A stretch of DNA of 64,000 nucleotides, from the NCBI GenBank assembly GCA_032586195.1, contig JAWHQP010000009.1, forward strand, positions 14,621-78,620, read 5' to 3'. The notes beneath the pieces are model-generated. The model was not told where the DNA came from and ran no database searches. It worked only from the letters and a program-made list of their open reading frames with translations. Made by a program: the position numbers and the translations under genes. Shown in pieces: positions 33,715 through 42,807 of the stretch. Source of the stretch: JAWHQP01 sp032586195 (GTDB lineage: Bacteria; Pseudomonadota; Gammaproteobacteria; Enterobacterales; Pasteurellaceae). Every line of letters begins with the position of its first letter. Position 1 is the first letter of the stretch.

Positions 33715-34965
33715 TTACATATTCACCACGATTTGACCGGCAAATTCGCTGGTTGAGCATAATATTGCGTCGTCCAGCATTTCGGCAAAATCAAAGGTAA
33801 CGGTTTTAGCCGCGATGGTTTTTGCTACCGCGTTGACGACTAAATCGGCCGCTTCCGTCCAGCCTAAATGGCGCAGCATCATTTCGCCGCTGAGAATTAA
33901 TGAACCCGGATTACCCTTATTTTGCCCGGCAATTTTGGGGGCGGTGCCGTGAGTCGCCTCAAAAATAGCCGCTTCGTCACCAATGTTCGCTCCCGGCGCA
34001 ATGCCGATACCGCCTACTTGTGCTGCTAAGGCATCGGAAATATAGTCACCGTTTAGATTTAAGGTGGCGATCACATCATAATCTGCCGGATGAAGCAATA
34101 TTTCCTGTAGGAAAGCATCGGCGATACAATCTTTGATTATGATCTCTTTGCCGGTATTAGGGTTGTTCAGTTTCATCCACGGACCTTGCTCAATAAGTTT
34201 GGCACCAAATTCCTGAGCGACTTCGTATCCCCAGTTTTTAAACGCTCCTTCGGTAAATTTCATGATATTGCCCTTATGTACCAATGTAAGGGAATCACGA
34301 TTATTGTCAATTACATATTGTAAGGCTGCCCGTACCAGGCGTTGTGTACCTTGTTTAGATACGGGTTTCACGCCGATGCCGCAATCTTTACTGAAGCGGA
34401 TTTTTTTTACCCCCATTTCATTTTGTAAAAAGGAGATTACTTTGTTCGCTTCCGGTGTATCGGCCGCCCATTCGATACCGGCATAGATATCTTCGGAATT
34501 CTCGCGAAAAATGACCATATCGACTAACTCGGGATGCTTCACCTGGCTTGGGGTTCCGGCATAATAGCGAATAGGCCGCAGGCAGTTATATAAATCCAGG
34601 CCTTGACGTAAGGCGACATTAAGAGAACGGATGCCGCCGCCCACCGGAGTCATCAATGGTCCTTTAATGGCAACGTGATATTGTTTAATCAGTTGCAGGG
34701 TTTCTTCCGGCAACCAGGTATTTTCGCCGTACACCGTGTTGGCTTTGCCGCCGGCATAAACTTCTGTCCAAGCGATTTGTCGTTGGTCCTGATAGGCTTT
34801 GCGCACTGCGGCATCAATCACTGTACGCATGGCAGGCGTAACATCCACGCCGATGCCATCACCTTCGATAAATAAAATAATCGGGTTAGGCGGAACGATT
34901 AATCCTCCGTTTTTATCCAAACGAATGGCTTGTCCTTGAGTTGGAATCTGAACTTTAGTTTGCAT
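33715..34965 (-). CDS. icd: Isocitrate dehydrogenase, NADP+-dependent
   Basis: Oxidative decarboxylation of isocitrate to 2-oxoglutarate. 416 residues, E. coli length, with the substrate-binding serine segment GGGIRSLNVALRQGLDLYNCLRP (the serine phosphorylated by AceK in E. coli), VHKGNIMKFTEG, GGIGIAPGANIGDEAAIFEATHGTAPKIAGQ and an NADP-type C-terminal region. Very good GGAGGATAACC site. Divergent from acnB, so that two consecutive oxidative-branch enzymes share a control region. Confidence 0.97.
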   Translation of the reverse strand: MQTKVQIPTQGQAIRLDKNGGLIVPPNPIILFIEGDGIGVDVTPAMRTVIDAAVRKAYQDQRQIAWTEVYAGGKANTVYGENTWLPEETLQLIKQYHVAIKGPLMTPVGGGIRSLNVALRQGLDLYNCLRPIRYYAGTPSQVKHPELVDMVIFRENSEDIYAGIEWAADTPEANKVISFLQNEMGVKKIRFSKDCGIGVKPVSKQGTQRLVRAALQYVIDNNRDSLTLVHKGNIMKFTEGAFKNWGYEVAQEFGAKLIEQGPWMKLNNPNTGKEIIIKDCIADAFLQEILLHPADYDVIATLNLNGDYISDALAAQVGGIGIAPGANIGDEAAIFEATHGTAPKIAGQNKGNPGSLILSGEMMLRHLGWTEAADLVVNAVAKTIAAKTVTFDFAEMLDDAILCSTSEFAGQIVVNM

Positions 34966-35194
34966 TGGTTATCCTCCCTGCTGCATGGATTTATGATGTG
35001 CAATGATGACCGGCTAATTCTATGGTCGTTAAAAAGTATTTTGGAGATTGTCAGTTTGTTCAAACTACCACAAAATTATCATTCATTCTACTTGTTACGA
35101 GCGGATTAAAAGGATAATATCTGATTGATACCTTAACCACGTATTATTTCCATATTCCCTGAAACCTCTACCTGCAAACACAAAGGAATATCAT

Positions 35195-37792
35195 ATGACA
35201 GACTTTCTCCAAGACTACCAAACTCACGTTGACGAACGCGCGGCACAAGGCGCGGTGCCGAAACCGTTGAATGCCGCCCAAACCGATCAATTAATTGAAT
35301 TGTTAAAAACTCCGCCGACATCCCAACAGGATTATTTACTGGATTTATTTGTCAATCGGATTCCTGCCGGCGTGGATGAGGCCGCTTTTGTAAAAGCCGG
35401 CTTTTTAGCCGATATTATCAGCGGAAAAGTACATAGCCCGTTGATCTCTCGGCAATATGCGGTGGAGTTATTAGGCACTATGCAAGGCGGTTATAATATT
35501 TCACCATTACTTATCGCTCTTGATGATGAAACTCTGGCTCCGCTCGCAGCTAAAGCACTTTCTGCTACCCTATTGATTTTTGATAATTTTACCGCAGTCG
35601 CCCGGCGGGCTGAAAATGGCAATAAATATGCCCGACAGATTCTGGAATCTTGGGCTAATGCCGACTGGTTTTTATCCCGTCCGAAGCTGGCCGATAAAAT
35701 TACGCTTACCGTGTTTAAAGTGAACGGTGAAACCAACACGGATGATCTTTCTCCGGCGCAGGATGCGTGGTCACGACCGGATATTCCGCTGCATGCATTG
35801 GCTATGCTGAAAAATGAACGGGAAGGAATTATTCCCGATGATAACGGCAATGTCGGGCCGATTAAACAAATTGAACAATTAAAGCAACAAGGCTTTCCGC
35901 TCAGCTATGTGGGGGATGTGGTAGGTACCGGTTCATCTCGTAAATCGGCCACTAATTCGGTATTGTGGTTTATGGGAGAAGACATTCCTTATATTCCGAA
36001 TAAACGCGGTGGCGGTGTGGTGCTCGGCGGGAAAATCGCCCCGATTTTCTTTAATACGCTGGAAGATGCGGGAGCATTGCCGATCGAAACGGATGTCAGC
36101 AAACTCAATATGGGTGATGTGATTGATGTCTATCCTTATCAAGGCAAAATCTGCCGCCATAACAGTGATGAGGTGTTGGCGGAATTTCAGTTAAAAACCG
36201 AAGTATTACTTGATGAAGTGCGGGCTGGCGGACGGATTCCGCTTATTATCGGCAGAAGCTTAACGCAAAAAGCCCGTGCCGAATTGGGGTTAGGTGAAAG
36301 TGATGTGTTTGTCAAACCTAAAAGTGCGGTGCAAAGCGGCAGAGGTTTTACTCTTGCCCAGAAAATTGTCGGCAAAGCCTGCGGTGTGGAAGGAGTTCGG
36401 GCGGGTGAATACTGTGAACCGAAAATGACGACGGTAGGATCGCAGGACACTACCGGCGGTATGACCCGTGATGAATTAAAAGACCTGGCTTGCCTGAACT
36501 TTTCGGCAGATCTGGTGATGCAGTCATTCTGCCATACCGCAGCTTATCCGAAACCGGTAGACGTTACCCTGCACCACAGTCTGCCTGAGTTTATGATGAG
36601 CCGCGGTGGGGTGTCACTGCGCCCCGGCGATGGCGTTATTCACTCTTGGCTGAATCGTATGCTGTTGCCGGATACTGTCGGCACCGGTGGTGATTCCCAT
36701 ACCCGCTTTCCGATAGGTATTTCCTTCCCTGCCGGTTCTGGTTTGGTGGCTTTCGGTGCGGCAACGGGCATTATTCCGCTAGACATGCCGGAATCGGTGC
36801 TGGTGCGTTTTCACGGTACCATGCAGCCGGGTATTACCTTGCGTGATTTGGTGCACGCGATTCCTTACTATGCCATTCAGCAAGGTTTGTTGACCGTAGA
36901 GAAAAAAGGCAAGAAAAATATTTTTTCCGGCCGCATTCTGGAAATCGAAGGATTAGAGCAGCTTACCGTTGAACAGGCCTTTGAGCTTTCCGATGCCTCG
37001 GCAGAACGCTCGGCAGCGGCCTGCACCATTAAGCTGGATAAAGCGCCGGTTATTGAATACTTACAATCCAATATTGCTTTATTAACTTACATGATAAATC
37101 AAGGCTATGGCGATAAACATACCCTGGAACGCCGCATTAACGCCATGCGAGACTGGCTCGCTGAGCCTAATCTGCTGACAGCCGACCCGGATGCGGAATA
37201 TGCCGCCGTGATAGATATTAATCTTGACGATATCAAAGAGCCGATTGTCTGTGCACCGAATGATCCCGATGATGCCCGTCTGCTTTCTCAAGTGCAGGGT
37301 GATAAAATTGATGAGGTGTTTATCGGTTCCTGTATGACCAATATCGGTCATTTTCGTGCCGCGGGTAAGCTACTGGAGAAATCCGACGGTAATACGCCGA
37401 CCCGCTTATGGTTGGCGCCGCCGACTAAAATGGATGCCAATGAACTGCGGGATGAAGGTTATTACAGTACTTATGTCCGCAGCGGAGCAAGAATTGAAAT
37501 GCCGGGTTGTTCGTTATGTATGGGCAATCAGGCGCGTGTGATGCAGGGAGCTACCGTAGTCTCGACCTCTACCCGCAACTTTCCGAACCGTTTGGGGCAA
37601 GGGGCGAATGTTTATCTAGTTTCCGCGGAATTGGCAGCCGTTACCGCAGTGCTGGGCAAATTGCCGGCACCGCAAGAATATCTTAGCTATATCAACAAGT
37701 TGCGGCAGGATAAAGATGAAATCTATCGTTATATGAATTTCGATAAGATGGAGCAATATACGCAAGAGAATGTGCTGATTTATAAAGGTTAA
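35195..37792 (+). CDS. acnB: Aconitate hydratase B
   Basis: Isomerises citrate to isocitrate with a [4Fe-4S] cluster. 865 residues, as E. coli AcnB; begins with the AcnB-specific helical HEAT-like domain (MTDFLQDYQTHVDERAAQG), then the swivel domain (VGDVVGTGSSRKSATNSVLWFMG) and the catalytic domains with GTGGDSHTRFP, FIGSCMTNIGHFRAAG and MPGCSLCMGNQARV, which give the three cluster cysteines. A USS core at 36322 lies inside. Good AAAGGAATATC site. Confidence 0.97.
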   Translation: MTDFLQDYQTHVDERAAQGAVPKPLNAAQTDQLIELLKTPPTSQQDYLLDLFVNRIPAGVDEAAFVKAGFLADIISGKVHSPLISRQYAVELLGTMQGGYNISPLLIALDDETLAPLAAKALSATLLIFDNFTAVARRAENGNKYARQILESWANADWFLSRPKLADKITLTVFKVNGETNTDDLSPAQDAWSRPDIPLHALAMLKNEREGIIPDDNGNVGPIKQIEQLKQQGFPLSYVGDVVGTGSSRKSATNSVLWFMGEDIPYIPNKRGGGVVLGGKIAPIFFNTLEDAGALPIETDVSKLNMGDVIDVYPYQGKICRHNSDEVLAEFQLKTEVLLDEVRAGGRIPLIIGRSLTQKARAELGLGESDVFVKPKSAVQSGRGFTLAQKIVGKACGVEGVRAGEYCEPKMTTVGSQDTTGGMTRDELKDLACLNFSADLVMQSFCHTAAYPKPVDVTLHHSLPEFMMSRGGVSLRPGDGVIHSWLNRMLLPDTVGTGGDSHTRFPIGISFPAGSGLVAFGAATGIIPLDMPESVLVRFHGTMQPGITLRDLVHAIPYYAIQQGLLTVEKKGKKNIFSGRILEIEGLEQLTVEQAFELSDASAERSAAACTIKLDKAPVIEYLQSNIALLTYMINQGYGDKHTLERRINAMRDWLAEPNLLTADPDAEYAAVIDINLDDIKEPIVCAPNDPDDARLLSQVQGDKIDEVFIGSCMTNIGHFRAAGKLLEKSDGNTPTRLWLAPPTKMDANELRDEGYYSTYVRSGARIEMPGCSLCMGNQARVMQGATVVSTSTRNFPNRLGQGANVYLVSAELAAVTAVLGKLPAPQEYLSYINKLRQDKDEIYRYMNFDKMEQYTQENVLIYKG

Positions 37793-37911
37793 TCGAAAAT
37801 TGGCGTCTTCTTATCGTTGAGCATTGCTTAGCCGTATGAAGAGCCATTAGTACCGTAAAACAAGGAAAGTGCGGTGCTGTTTTTCCGTGTTTTTTATTGG
37901 CTAATTAAGAG

Positions 37912-37937
37912 AAACGGGCATCAGATGATGCCCGTTT
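37912..37937. terminator. Bidirectional terminator between acnB and gltA
   Basis: AAACGGGCATC and GATGCCCGTTT pair perfectly over 11 bp around AGAT; TTTTAG follows in the plus direction. It lies between the convergent stops of acnB and gltA, five bases from the latter. Confidence 0.85.
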
Positions 37938-37941
37938 TAGA

Positions 37942-39225
37942 TTAAGCTTTCTTCATCGGTGTAAAATTTCGTTCTCGATGTCCGATGTAAAGTTGGCGAG
38001 GGCGAACGATTTTGAGGTTATCTTTGTACATTTCTCTCCAGTGAGCAATCCAGCCTACGGTTCTGGCCAAAGCGAACATTACGGTAAACATGGAAGTCGG
38101 AATGCCGATAGCCCGCAGAATGATACCGGAATAGAAATCCACATTCGGGTAAAGTTTGTGGTCGATAAAATACGGATCATTCAAGGCAATGCGTTCCAGC
38201 TCCATAGCCACCTCGAATAGCGATGACTGAATATTTAACTCTTTCAACACTTCATGACAGGTTTTACGCATGACTTTTGCTCTCGGATCGTAGTTTTTAT
38301 AAACACGATGACCAAAACCCATCAACCGGAACGGATCATTTCGATCCTTGGCTCGCGCAATAAACTCAGGGATGCGATCCACCGAACCAATCTGTTCAAG
38401 CATATTAATACAGGCCTCATTTGCCCCGCCATGCGCCGGCCCCCACAGTGACGCGATACCTGCCGCGATACAGGCAAACGGGTTGGCACCCGATGACGCT
38501 GCGGTACGTACCGTTGAAGTGGAGGCATTCTGTTCGTGATCGGCATGCAGAATAAAGATAGTATCCATTGCTTTTTCCAGCACCGGATTTACTTCATAAG
38601 GCGCGCATGGTGTGGCGAACATCATATACAGGAAATTGCCCGAATAAGACAGATGATTCTGCGGAAACATAAATGGCTGACCGATGGAATATTTATAACA
38701 CATGGCGGCTAACGTCGGCATTTTTGCTAATAAGCGAACAGCCGTGATATCACGGTGTTCGATATCACTAACATCCAGTGAATCATGATAGAACGCAGCC
38801 AACGCACCGCTTACCCCGCACATAATCGCCATTGGATGTGAGTCGCGGCGGAAACCGTGGAAAAAGCGGGAAATCTGTTCGTGAACCAAAGCATGCTTTT
38901 TCACTAATTCTCCGAAAGACTGGTATTGCTCTTTTGTCGGACGCTCTCCGAATAGCAATAAATAAGCAACCTCCAGATAATCGGAATGTTCGGCTAATTG
39001 GGAAATCGGATAGCCGCGATGCAGCAAAATACCTTCATCTCCATCAATATAGGTAATTGCTGATTTACAGGATGCGGTGGACATAAATCCCGGATCGAAA
39101 GTGAACAGATGCTTTTTGACGAGAGGCTGCACGTCAATGGCATCGTAACCTAACGTCCCTTGTTGGACAGTTAATTCATATTCACGACCGTCACTGATGG
39201 AAAGTTTCGCAGTTAATTTAGACAT
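37942..39225 (-). CDS. gltA: Citrate synthase, type II
   Basis: Condenses acetyl-CoA and oxaloacetate. 427 residues, the same length as the hexameric, NADH-inhibited enzyme of E. coli. Catalytic His in LHADHEQNASTSTVR, His in FGHRVYKNYDPRAK and Asp in YPNVDFYSGI are all present. AAGGAG precedes the start. Its presence next to acnB and icd is notable since several Pasteurellaceae lack these enzymes. Confidence 0.97.
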   Translation of the reverse strand: MSKLTAKLSISDGREYELTVQQGTLGYDAIDVQPLVKKHLFTFDPGFMSTASCKSAITYIDGDEGILLHRGYPISQLAEHSDYLEVAYLLLFGERPTKEQYQSFGELVKKHALVHEQISRFFHGFRRDSHPMAIMCGVSGALAAFYHDSLDVSDIEHRDITAVRLLAKMPTLAAMCYKYSIGQPFMFPQNHLSYSGNFLYMMFATPCAPYEVNPVLEKAMDTIFILHADHEQNASTSTVRTAASSGANPFACIAAGIASLWGPAHGGANEACINMLEQIGSVDRIPEFIARAKDRNDPFRLMGFGHRVYKNYDPRAKVMRKTCHEVLKELNIQSSLFEVAMELERIALNDPYFIDHKLYPNVDFYSGIILRAIGIPTSMFTVMFALARTVGWIAHWREMYKDNLKIVRPRQLYIGHRERNFTPMKKA

Positions 39226-39848
39226 AGTTCACTCCTTTTGTTGTTTGTTGGTAACGTTGTAGTTCGGTATGTTGTGCGTGCTTTAAATATACAATGATTT
39301 AAATCTTGAATACAATCGTTTGCCTATTTATTTTTATAAAATTGTTAAGAAATTGTTTATTTTAAGTTTAAATTAAATCATAACAGAAAAATATTTTAAT
39401 AAATAAAATATATTTTTATTTATTAAAAACTTAACAATAAATAATGAAATAACATAATATTAATATGAAGTTAAAATTTTTACGTTTTAATTTTTATTAT
39501 ATTTAAATCGGTTAGTTTGATTTAGGAAGAGAATAAATTGAAAATGTGCGTCAAAGTGCGGTGCCGAAAATTGAAGTTTTTTCCGCTTTATCGTTTTTTC
39601 CTTTTGATATAAAAATGCAATTTTTATATGAAGCTTTGCATAGAGGTTACACTGTATCTTCGGCACATTGACACAAACCCGACATTTAAAAACTCAAGTT
39701 TTTAACACCGCACTTTAGCTCGTTTTGTCGGAGCAAAACGGCAATGTGATGAAATAATCACTATTTCAACCCGCTAATATATTGCATAATTATGCATAAA
39801 ATATTAATATTCTTTCAGTTTTGAAAAAAAATAGAGATTGTATAATCA
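39226..39848. other. Long AT-rich control region between gltA and artP
   Basis: 623 bp without a credible gene. 39290-39530 is extremely AT-rich and should hold the gltA promoter. A plus-strand USS lies at 39554, a perfect 10-bp hairpin ATATAAAAAT-GCA-ATTTTTATAT at 39607-39629, a complementary USS at 39707 with its own AAAAACT-CA-AGTTTTT dyad, a CGTTTTG/CAAAACG stem near 39720-39740, and two ARG boxes at 39781-39819. Confidence 0.7.
39781..39819 (+). promoter_or_regulatory. Two ARG boxes upstream of artPIQM
   Basis: ATTGCATAATTATGCATA (39781-39798) and TATTAATATTCTTTCAGT (39802-39819) each fit the 18-bp ArgR consensus WNTGAATWWWWATTCANW with two or three changes, and they are 3 bp apart, the spacing usual for ArgR operators. 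They lie 29 bp before artP, so arginine repression of the transporter is likely. Confidence 0.65.
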
Positions 39849-40583
39849 ATGACCATTAGCGTTAAAAACCTAAATTTTTTTTACGGTTCCAATCAAGCCT
39901 TATTTGATATCAATTTAACCGCCGGCGACGGTGATACTCTTGTGCTGCTGGGGCCCAGTGGGGCGGGCAAGAGTACGCTGATTCGTACCTTTAATTTATT
40001 GGAAGTACCGAAGTCGGGCAAACTTGTGGTGGCCGACAGCCATTTTGATCTGGCTCAGGTCGTGGAAACAAAAGAAATCCGCAAATTGCGTCAAAATGTG
40101 GGCATGGTGTTTCAGCAATATAATTTGTGGCCGCATTTTACCGTAATGGAAAATCTGATTGAGGCCCCCATGAAAGTGCTGGGAATCGGTGTGCAACAGG
40201 CAAAATCTCAAGCTATGGAGTTGCTGGCCCGTTTACGCTTAGAAGAACATGCCGAGCGTTTTCCGCTGCAATTATCGGGCGGTCAGCAGCAACGCGTGGC
40301 GATTGCCCGCGCCTTGATGATGAAGCCGCAGGTTTTGCTGTTTGACGAACCGACGGCGGCATTAGACCCTGAAATTACCGCGCAGATTGTGTCAATTATT
40401 CAGGAGTTGCAGCAAACCGGTATCACCCAAGTTATCGTTACCCATGAAGTCGGGGTGGCCCGTAAAGTGGCAACCAAAGTGGTGTATATGGAACACGGGC
40501 ATATCGTGGAAACGGGCGACGCAAGCTGTTTTGACAACCCGCAGACCGAACAATTTAAACAATATTTATCTCATGATGATTAA
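39849..40583 (+). CDS. artP: Arginine ABC transporter ATP-binding protein ArtP
   Basis: ATPase of the arginine importer. 244 residues: Walker A LGPSGAGKSTLIRTF, Q-loop VFQQYNLWPHFTVMEN, signature LSGGQQQRVAIARAL, Walker B VLLFDEPTAALDPE, H-loop VTHEVG. Gene order artP-artI-artQ-artM equals E. coli. A TATAAT overlapping the start codon is too close to be its promoter. Confidence 0.95.
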   Translation: MTISVKNLNFFYGSNQALFDINLTAGDGDTLVLLGPSGAGKSTLIRTFNLLEVPKSGKLVVADSHFDLAQVVETKEIRKLRQNVGMVFQQYNLWPHFTVMENLIEAPMKVLGIGVQQAKSQAMELLARLRLEEHAERFPLQLSGGQQQRVAIARALMMKPQVLLFDEPTAALDPEITAQIVSIIQELQQTGITQVIVTHEVGVARKVATKVVYMEHGHIVETGDASCFDNPQTEQFKQYLSHDD

Positions 40584-40603
40584 CAAATCTTAAGGAATGA
40601 ACA

Positions 40604-41329
40604 ATGAAAAAATTACTGTTAACCGCATTACTGGCAGGCACAACATTAGCTGTTCAGGCTCAGGATATCACTTTCGGCGCCGAACCGAGCTATCCGCCGT
40701 TTGAAAATACCAACGCCAAGGGCGAAATCGTCGGTTTCGACGTTGATGTCGCTATGGCAATTTGTAAAGAAATTCAGGCCGACTGCAAATTCAAAGCTCA
40801 GGCTTTTGATTCTTTAATCCAGGAAGTGAAATTAAAACGTCTTGATGCCGCGATGTCCGCTATTGATATTACGCCGGCGCGCGCCAAACAAGTGGCGTTC
40901 AGTGATCCGTATTATGACAGTTCGGCCAGCTTTATTACCTTAAAGGGAAAAGTGACAAGTCTGGCGGATGCGAAAAATGTGGGCGTGCAGAACGGCACGA
41001 CTTATCAGCAATATATCGTCGCGGAAGCGAAACAGTTTAAACCGAACGCCTACGCTTCAATTCAAGACGCGATTCTGGACTTAAAAAACGGTCGCATTGA
41101 CGTAATCTTCGGTGATACGGCCGTGTTGGCGGATATGCTGACCAAAGAGCCGGAGCTGACTTTTGTGGGCGATAAAGTGGAAAACAAAAAATATTTCGGT
41201 AACGGCTTCGGTATCGCCGTGAATAAAGGTAATCAGGCGTTGGCCGACAGCTTGAACAAAGGCTTGGCGGCGATTAAAGCCAGCGGCGAATATCAGAAAA
41301 TCTACGATAAATGGATGACCGCTAAATAA
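40604..41329 (+). CDS. artI: Arginine ABC transporter periplasmic binding protein ArtI
   Basis: Periplasmic arginine receptor. 241 residues with a signal peptide (MKKLLLTALLAGTTLAVQAQ) and the amino-acid-binding pattern ITFGAEPSYPPFENTNAKGEIVGFDVDVA, DITPARAKQVAFSDPYYDSSA. Only 20 bp behind artP. Confidence 0.95.
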   Translation: MKKLLLTALLAGTTLAVQAQDITFGAEPSYPPFENTNAKGEIVGFDVDVAMAICKEIQADCKFKAQAFDSLIQEVKLKRLDAAMSAIDITPARAKQVAFSDPYYDSSASFITLKGKVTSLADAKNVGVQNGTTYQQYIVAEAKQFKPNAYASIQDAILDLKNGRIDVIFGDTAVLADMLTKEPELTFVGDKVENKKYFGNGFGIAVNKGNQALADSLNKGLAAIKASGEYQKIYDKWMTAK

Positions 41330-41331
41330 TC

Positions 41332-42003
41332 ATGCTGTCCGATTATCTTTATCTTATGTACACCGCAACCCTGATGACCTTAGGGTTAGCGGTTTGTTCG
41401 CTTATATTGGGGCTGCTGCTTTCCATGCTGTTCGTGGTATTGGAAACCAGTAAGCTGAAAATTGTCAGCAAACCTACCGGCGTGCTGGTGGCCTTGTTGC
41501 GCGGCTTACCGGAAATCTTGGTGGTTTTTCTGATTTATTTCGGTACGCCGGAAGTGGTGGAAATGCTGACGGGAGAATACCTTGAAATCAGTGCCTTCAC
41601 TTCGGGTGTAGTGGCGTTGTCGATTATTTTTTCCGCCTATGCTTCGCAGTCCTTACGCGGCGCTATTCAGGCCATTTCCGTCGGACAATGGGAATCGGGT
41701 GCCGCATTAGGATTAAGTCGCGCTCAAACCTTTGTCCGCGTTGTGCTGCCGCAGGTTTGGCGGCATGCCTTGCCGGGGTTATCCAACCAATGGCTGGTGC
41801 TGCTGAAAGATACGGCGTTGGTGTCCTTAGTGGGGCTGGACGATATTATGCGTCAGGCCGGGTTAATCAACACCAATGAACATCAGCCGTTTACCTGGTA
41901 TGGTATCGCCGCTTTAATTTATTTGGTTATTACCTTAGTGAGCCAATTTTTTATCCGCAGGCTGGAACTCCGTTTCACGCGTTTTGAACGGGGAGGTAAG
42001 TGA
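41332..42003 (+). CDS. artQ: Arginine ABC transporter permease ArtQ
   Basis: Inner-membrane channel subunit. 223 residues with about five hydrophobic helices and the permease EAA loop (ESGAALGLSRAQTFVRVVLPQ). Starts two bases behind artI and ends in a TGATG overlap with artM, so translation is coupled. Confidence 0.94.
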   Translation: MLSDYLYLMYTATLMTLGLAVCSLILGLLLSMLFVVLETSKLKIVSKPTGVLVALLRGLPEILVVFLIYFGTPEVVEMLTGEYLEISAFTSGVVALSIIFSAYASQSLRGAIQAISVGQWESGAALGLSRAQTFVRVVLPQVWRHALPGLSNQWLVLLKDTALVSLVGLDDIMRQAGLINTNEHQPFTWYGIAALIYLVITLVSQFFIRRLELRFTRFERGGK

Positions 42004-42689
42004 TGGCTTACGATTATTTTCTTACCATTTCACAGGGTATTTCCACCAGTTTATTGCTGACGGTAAGTGCGTTGATCGTGGCATTTTTGCTCGCCATTTT
42101 CTTCACCTTTTTGCTTTCTATGGAAAACCAAGCGGTGAAATGCGCGGTGAAAGGATTTGTTGTTTTGTTCACGGGTACGCCGTTATTGGTGCAGTTTTTC
42201 CTGATCTATAACGGCCCGGGGCAATTCGAATGGATGGTAAAAAGTCCGTTATGGGCGTTATTCTCGAATGCATGGTTCTGTGCCGTGCTGGCGCTTGCCC
42301 TGAACAGTGCCGCATATTCCACCCAGCTGTTTCACGGGGCGGTGAAAGCCATTTCCAAAGGTCAGTGGGAAAGTTGTGCCGCTTTAGGGTTAAGCCGCGT
42401 ACAAACGCTGAAAATCCTTATTCCTTATGCCTTAAAACGGGCGTTACCGTCTTATAGCAACGAGATTATTCTGGTATTCAAAGGTACCTCCCTCGCATCC
42501 ACCATTACCGTGATGGATATTATGGGTTATGCCAAACAGCTGTATGGTACCGAATACGATGCCCTTACCATTTACGGCATCGCCGGCGTGATTTACCTTG
42601 TAATTACAGGTATTGCCACTTTGTTATTGCGTAAACTGGAACGCAAAGTGCTGGCGTTTGAACGTTTGGAGAGTGTACAGAAACATTAA
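42003..42689 (+). CDS. artM: Arginine ABC transporter permease ArtM
   Basis: Second membrane subunit. 228 residues, five hydrophobic helices, EAA loop ESCAALGLSRVQTLKILIPYAL. I start at the ATG of TGATG, which has GGGGAGG eight bases upstream; the in-frame GTG just before it is less likely. Followed by a good terminator. Confidence 0.94.
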   Translation: MAYDYFLTISQGISTSLLLTVSALIVAFLLAIFFTFLLSMENQAVKCAVKGFVVLFTGTPLLVQFFLIYNGPGQFEWMVKSPLWALFSNAWFCAVLALALNSAAYSTQLFHGAVKAISKGQWESCAALGLSRVQTLKILIPYALKRALPSYSNEIILVFKGTSLASTITVMDIMGYAKQLYGTEYDALTIYGIAGVIYLVITGIATLLLRKLERKVLAFERLESVQKH

Positions 42690-42718
42690 TTTTCTCTTTA
42701 AGCAAATTAATGCCTAAC

Positions 42719-42744
42719 AAAAAAGCCCTATCAGGGGCTTTTTT
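42719..42744 (+). terminator. Rho-independent terminator of artPIQM
   Basis: AAAAAAGCCC and GGGCTTTTTT around a short loop, with the T-run continuing into TTAT. 29 bp behind artM. The convergent gor gene may share it. A USS follows at 42752. Confidence 0.88.
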
Positions 42745-42807
42745 ATCAGAAAAGTGCGGTGCTGAAAAATCGAGTTTTTTTAGCCTTCAATTTGTCAGAC
42801 TATCGCA

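Noticed and set aside
39841..39846. TATAAT just before artP
   Set aside because: It is two bases from the start codon, so a transcript from it would start inside the gene; the AT-rich background explains it.
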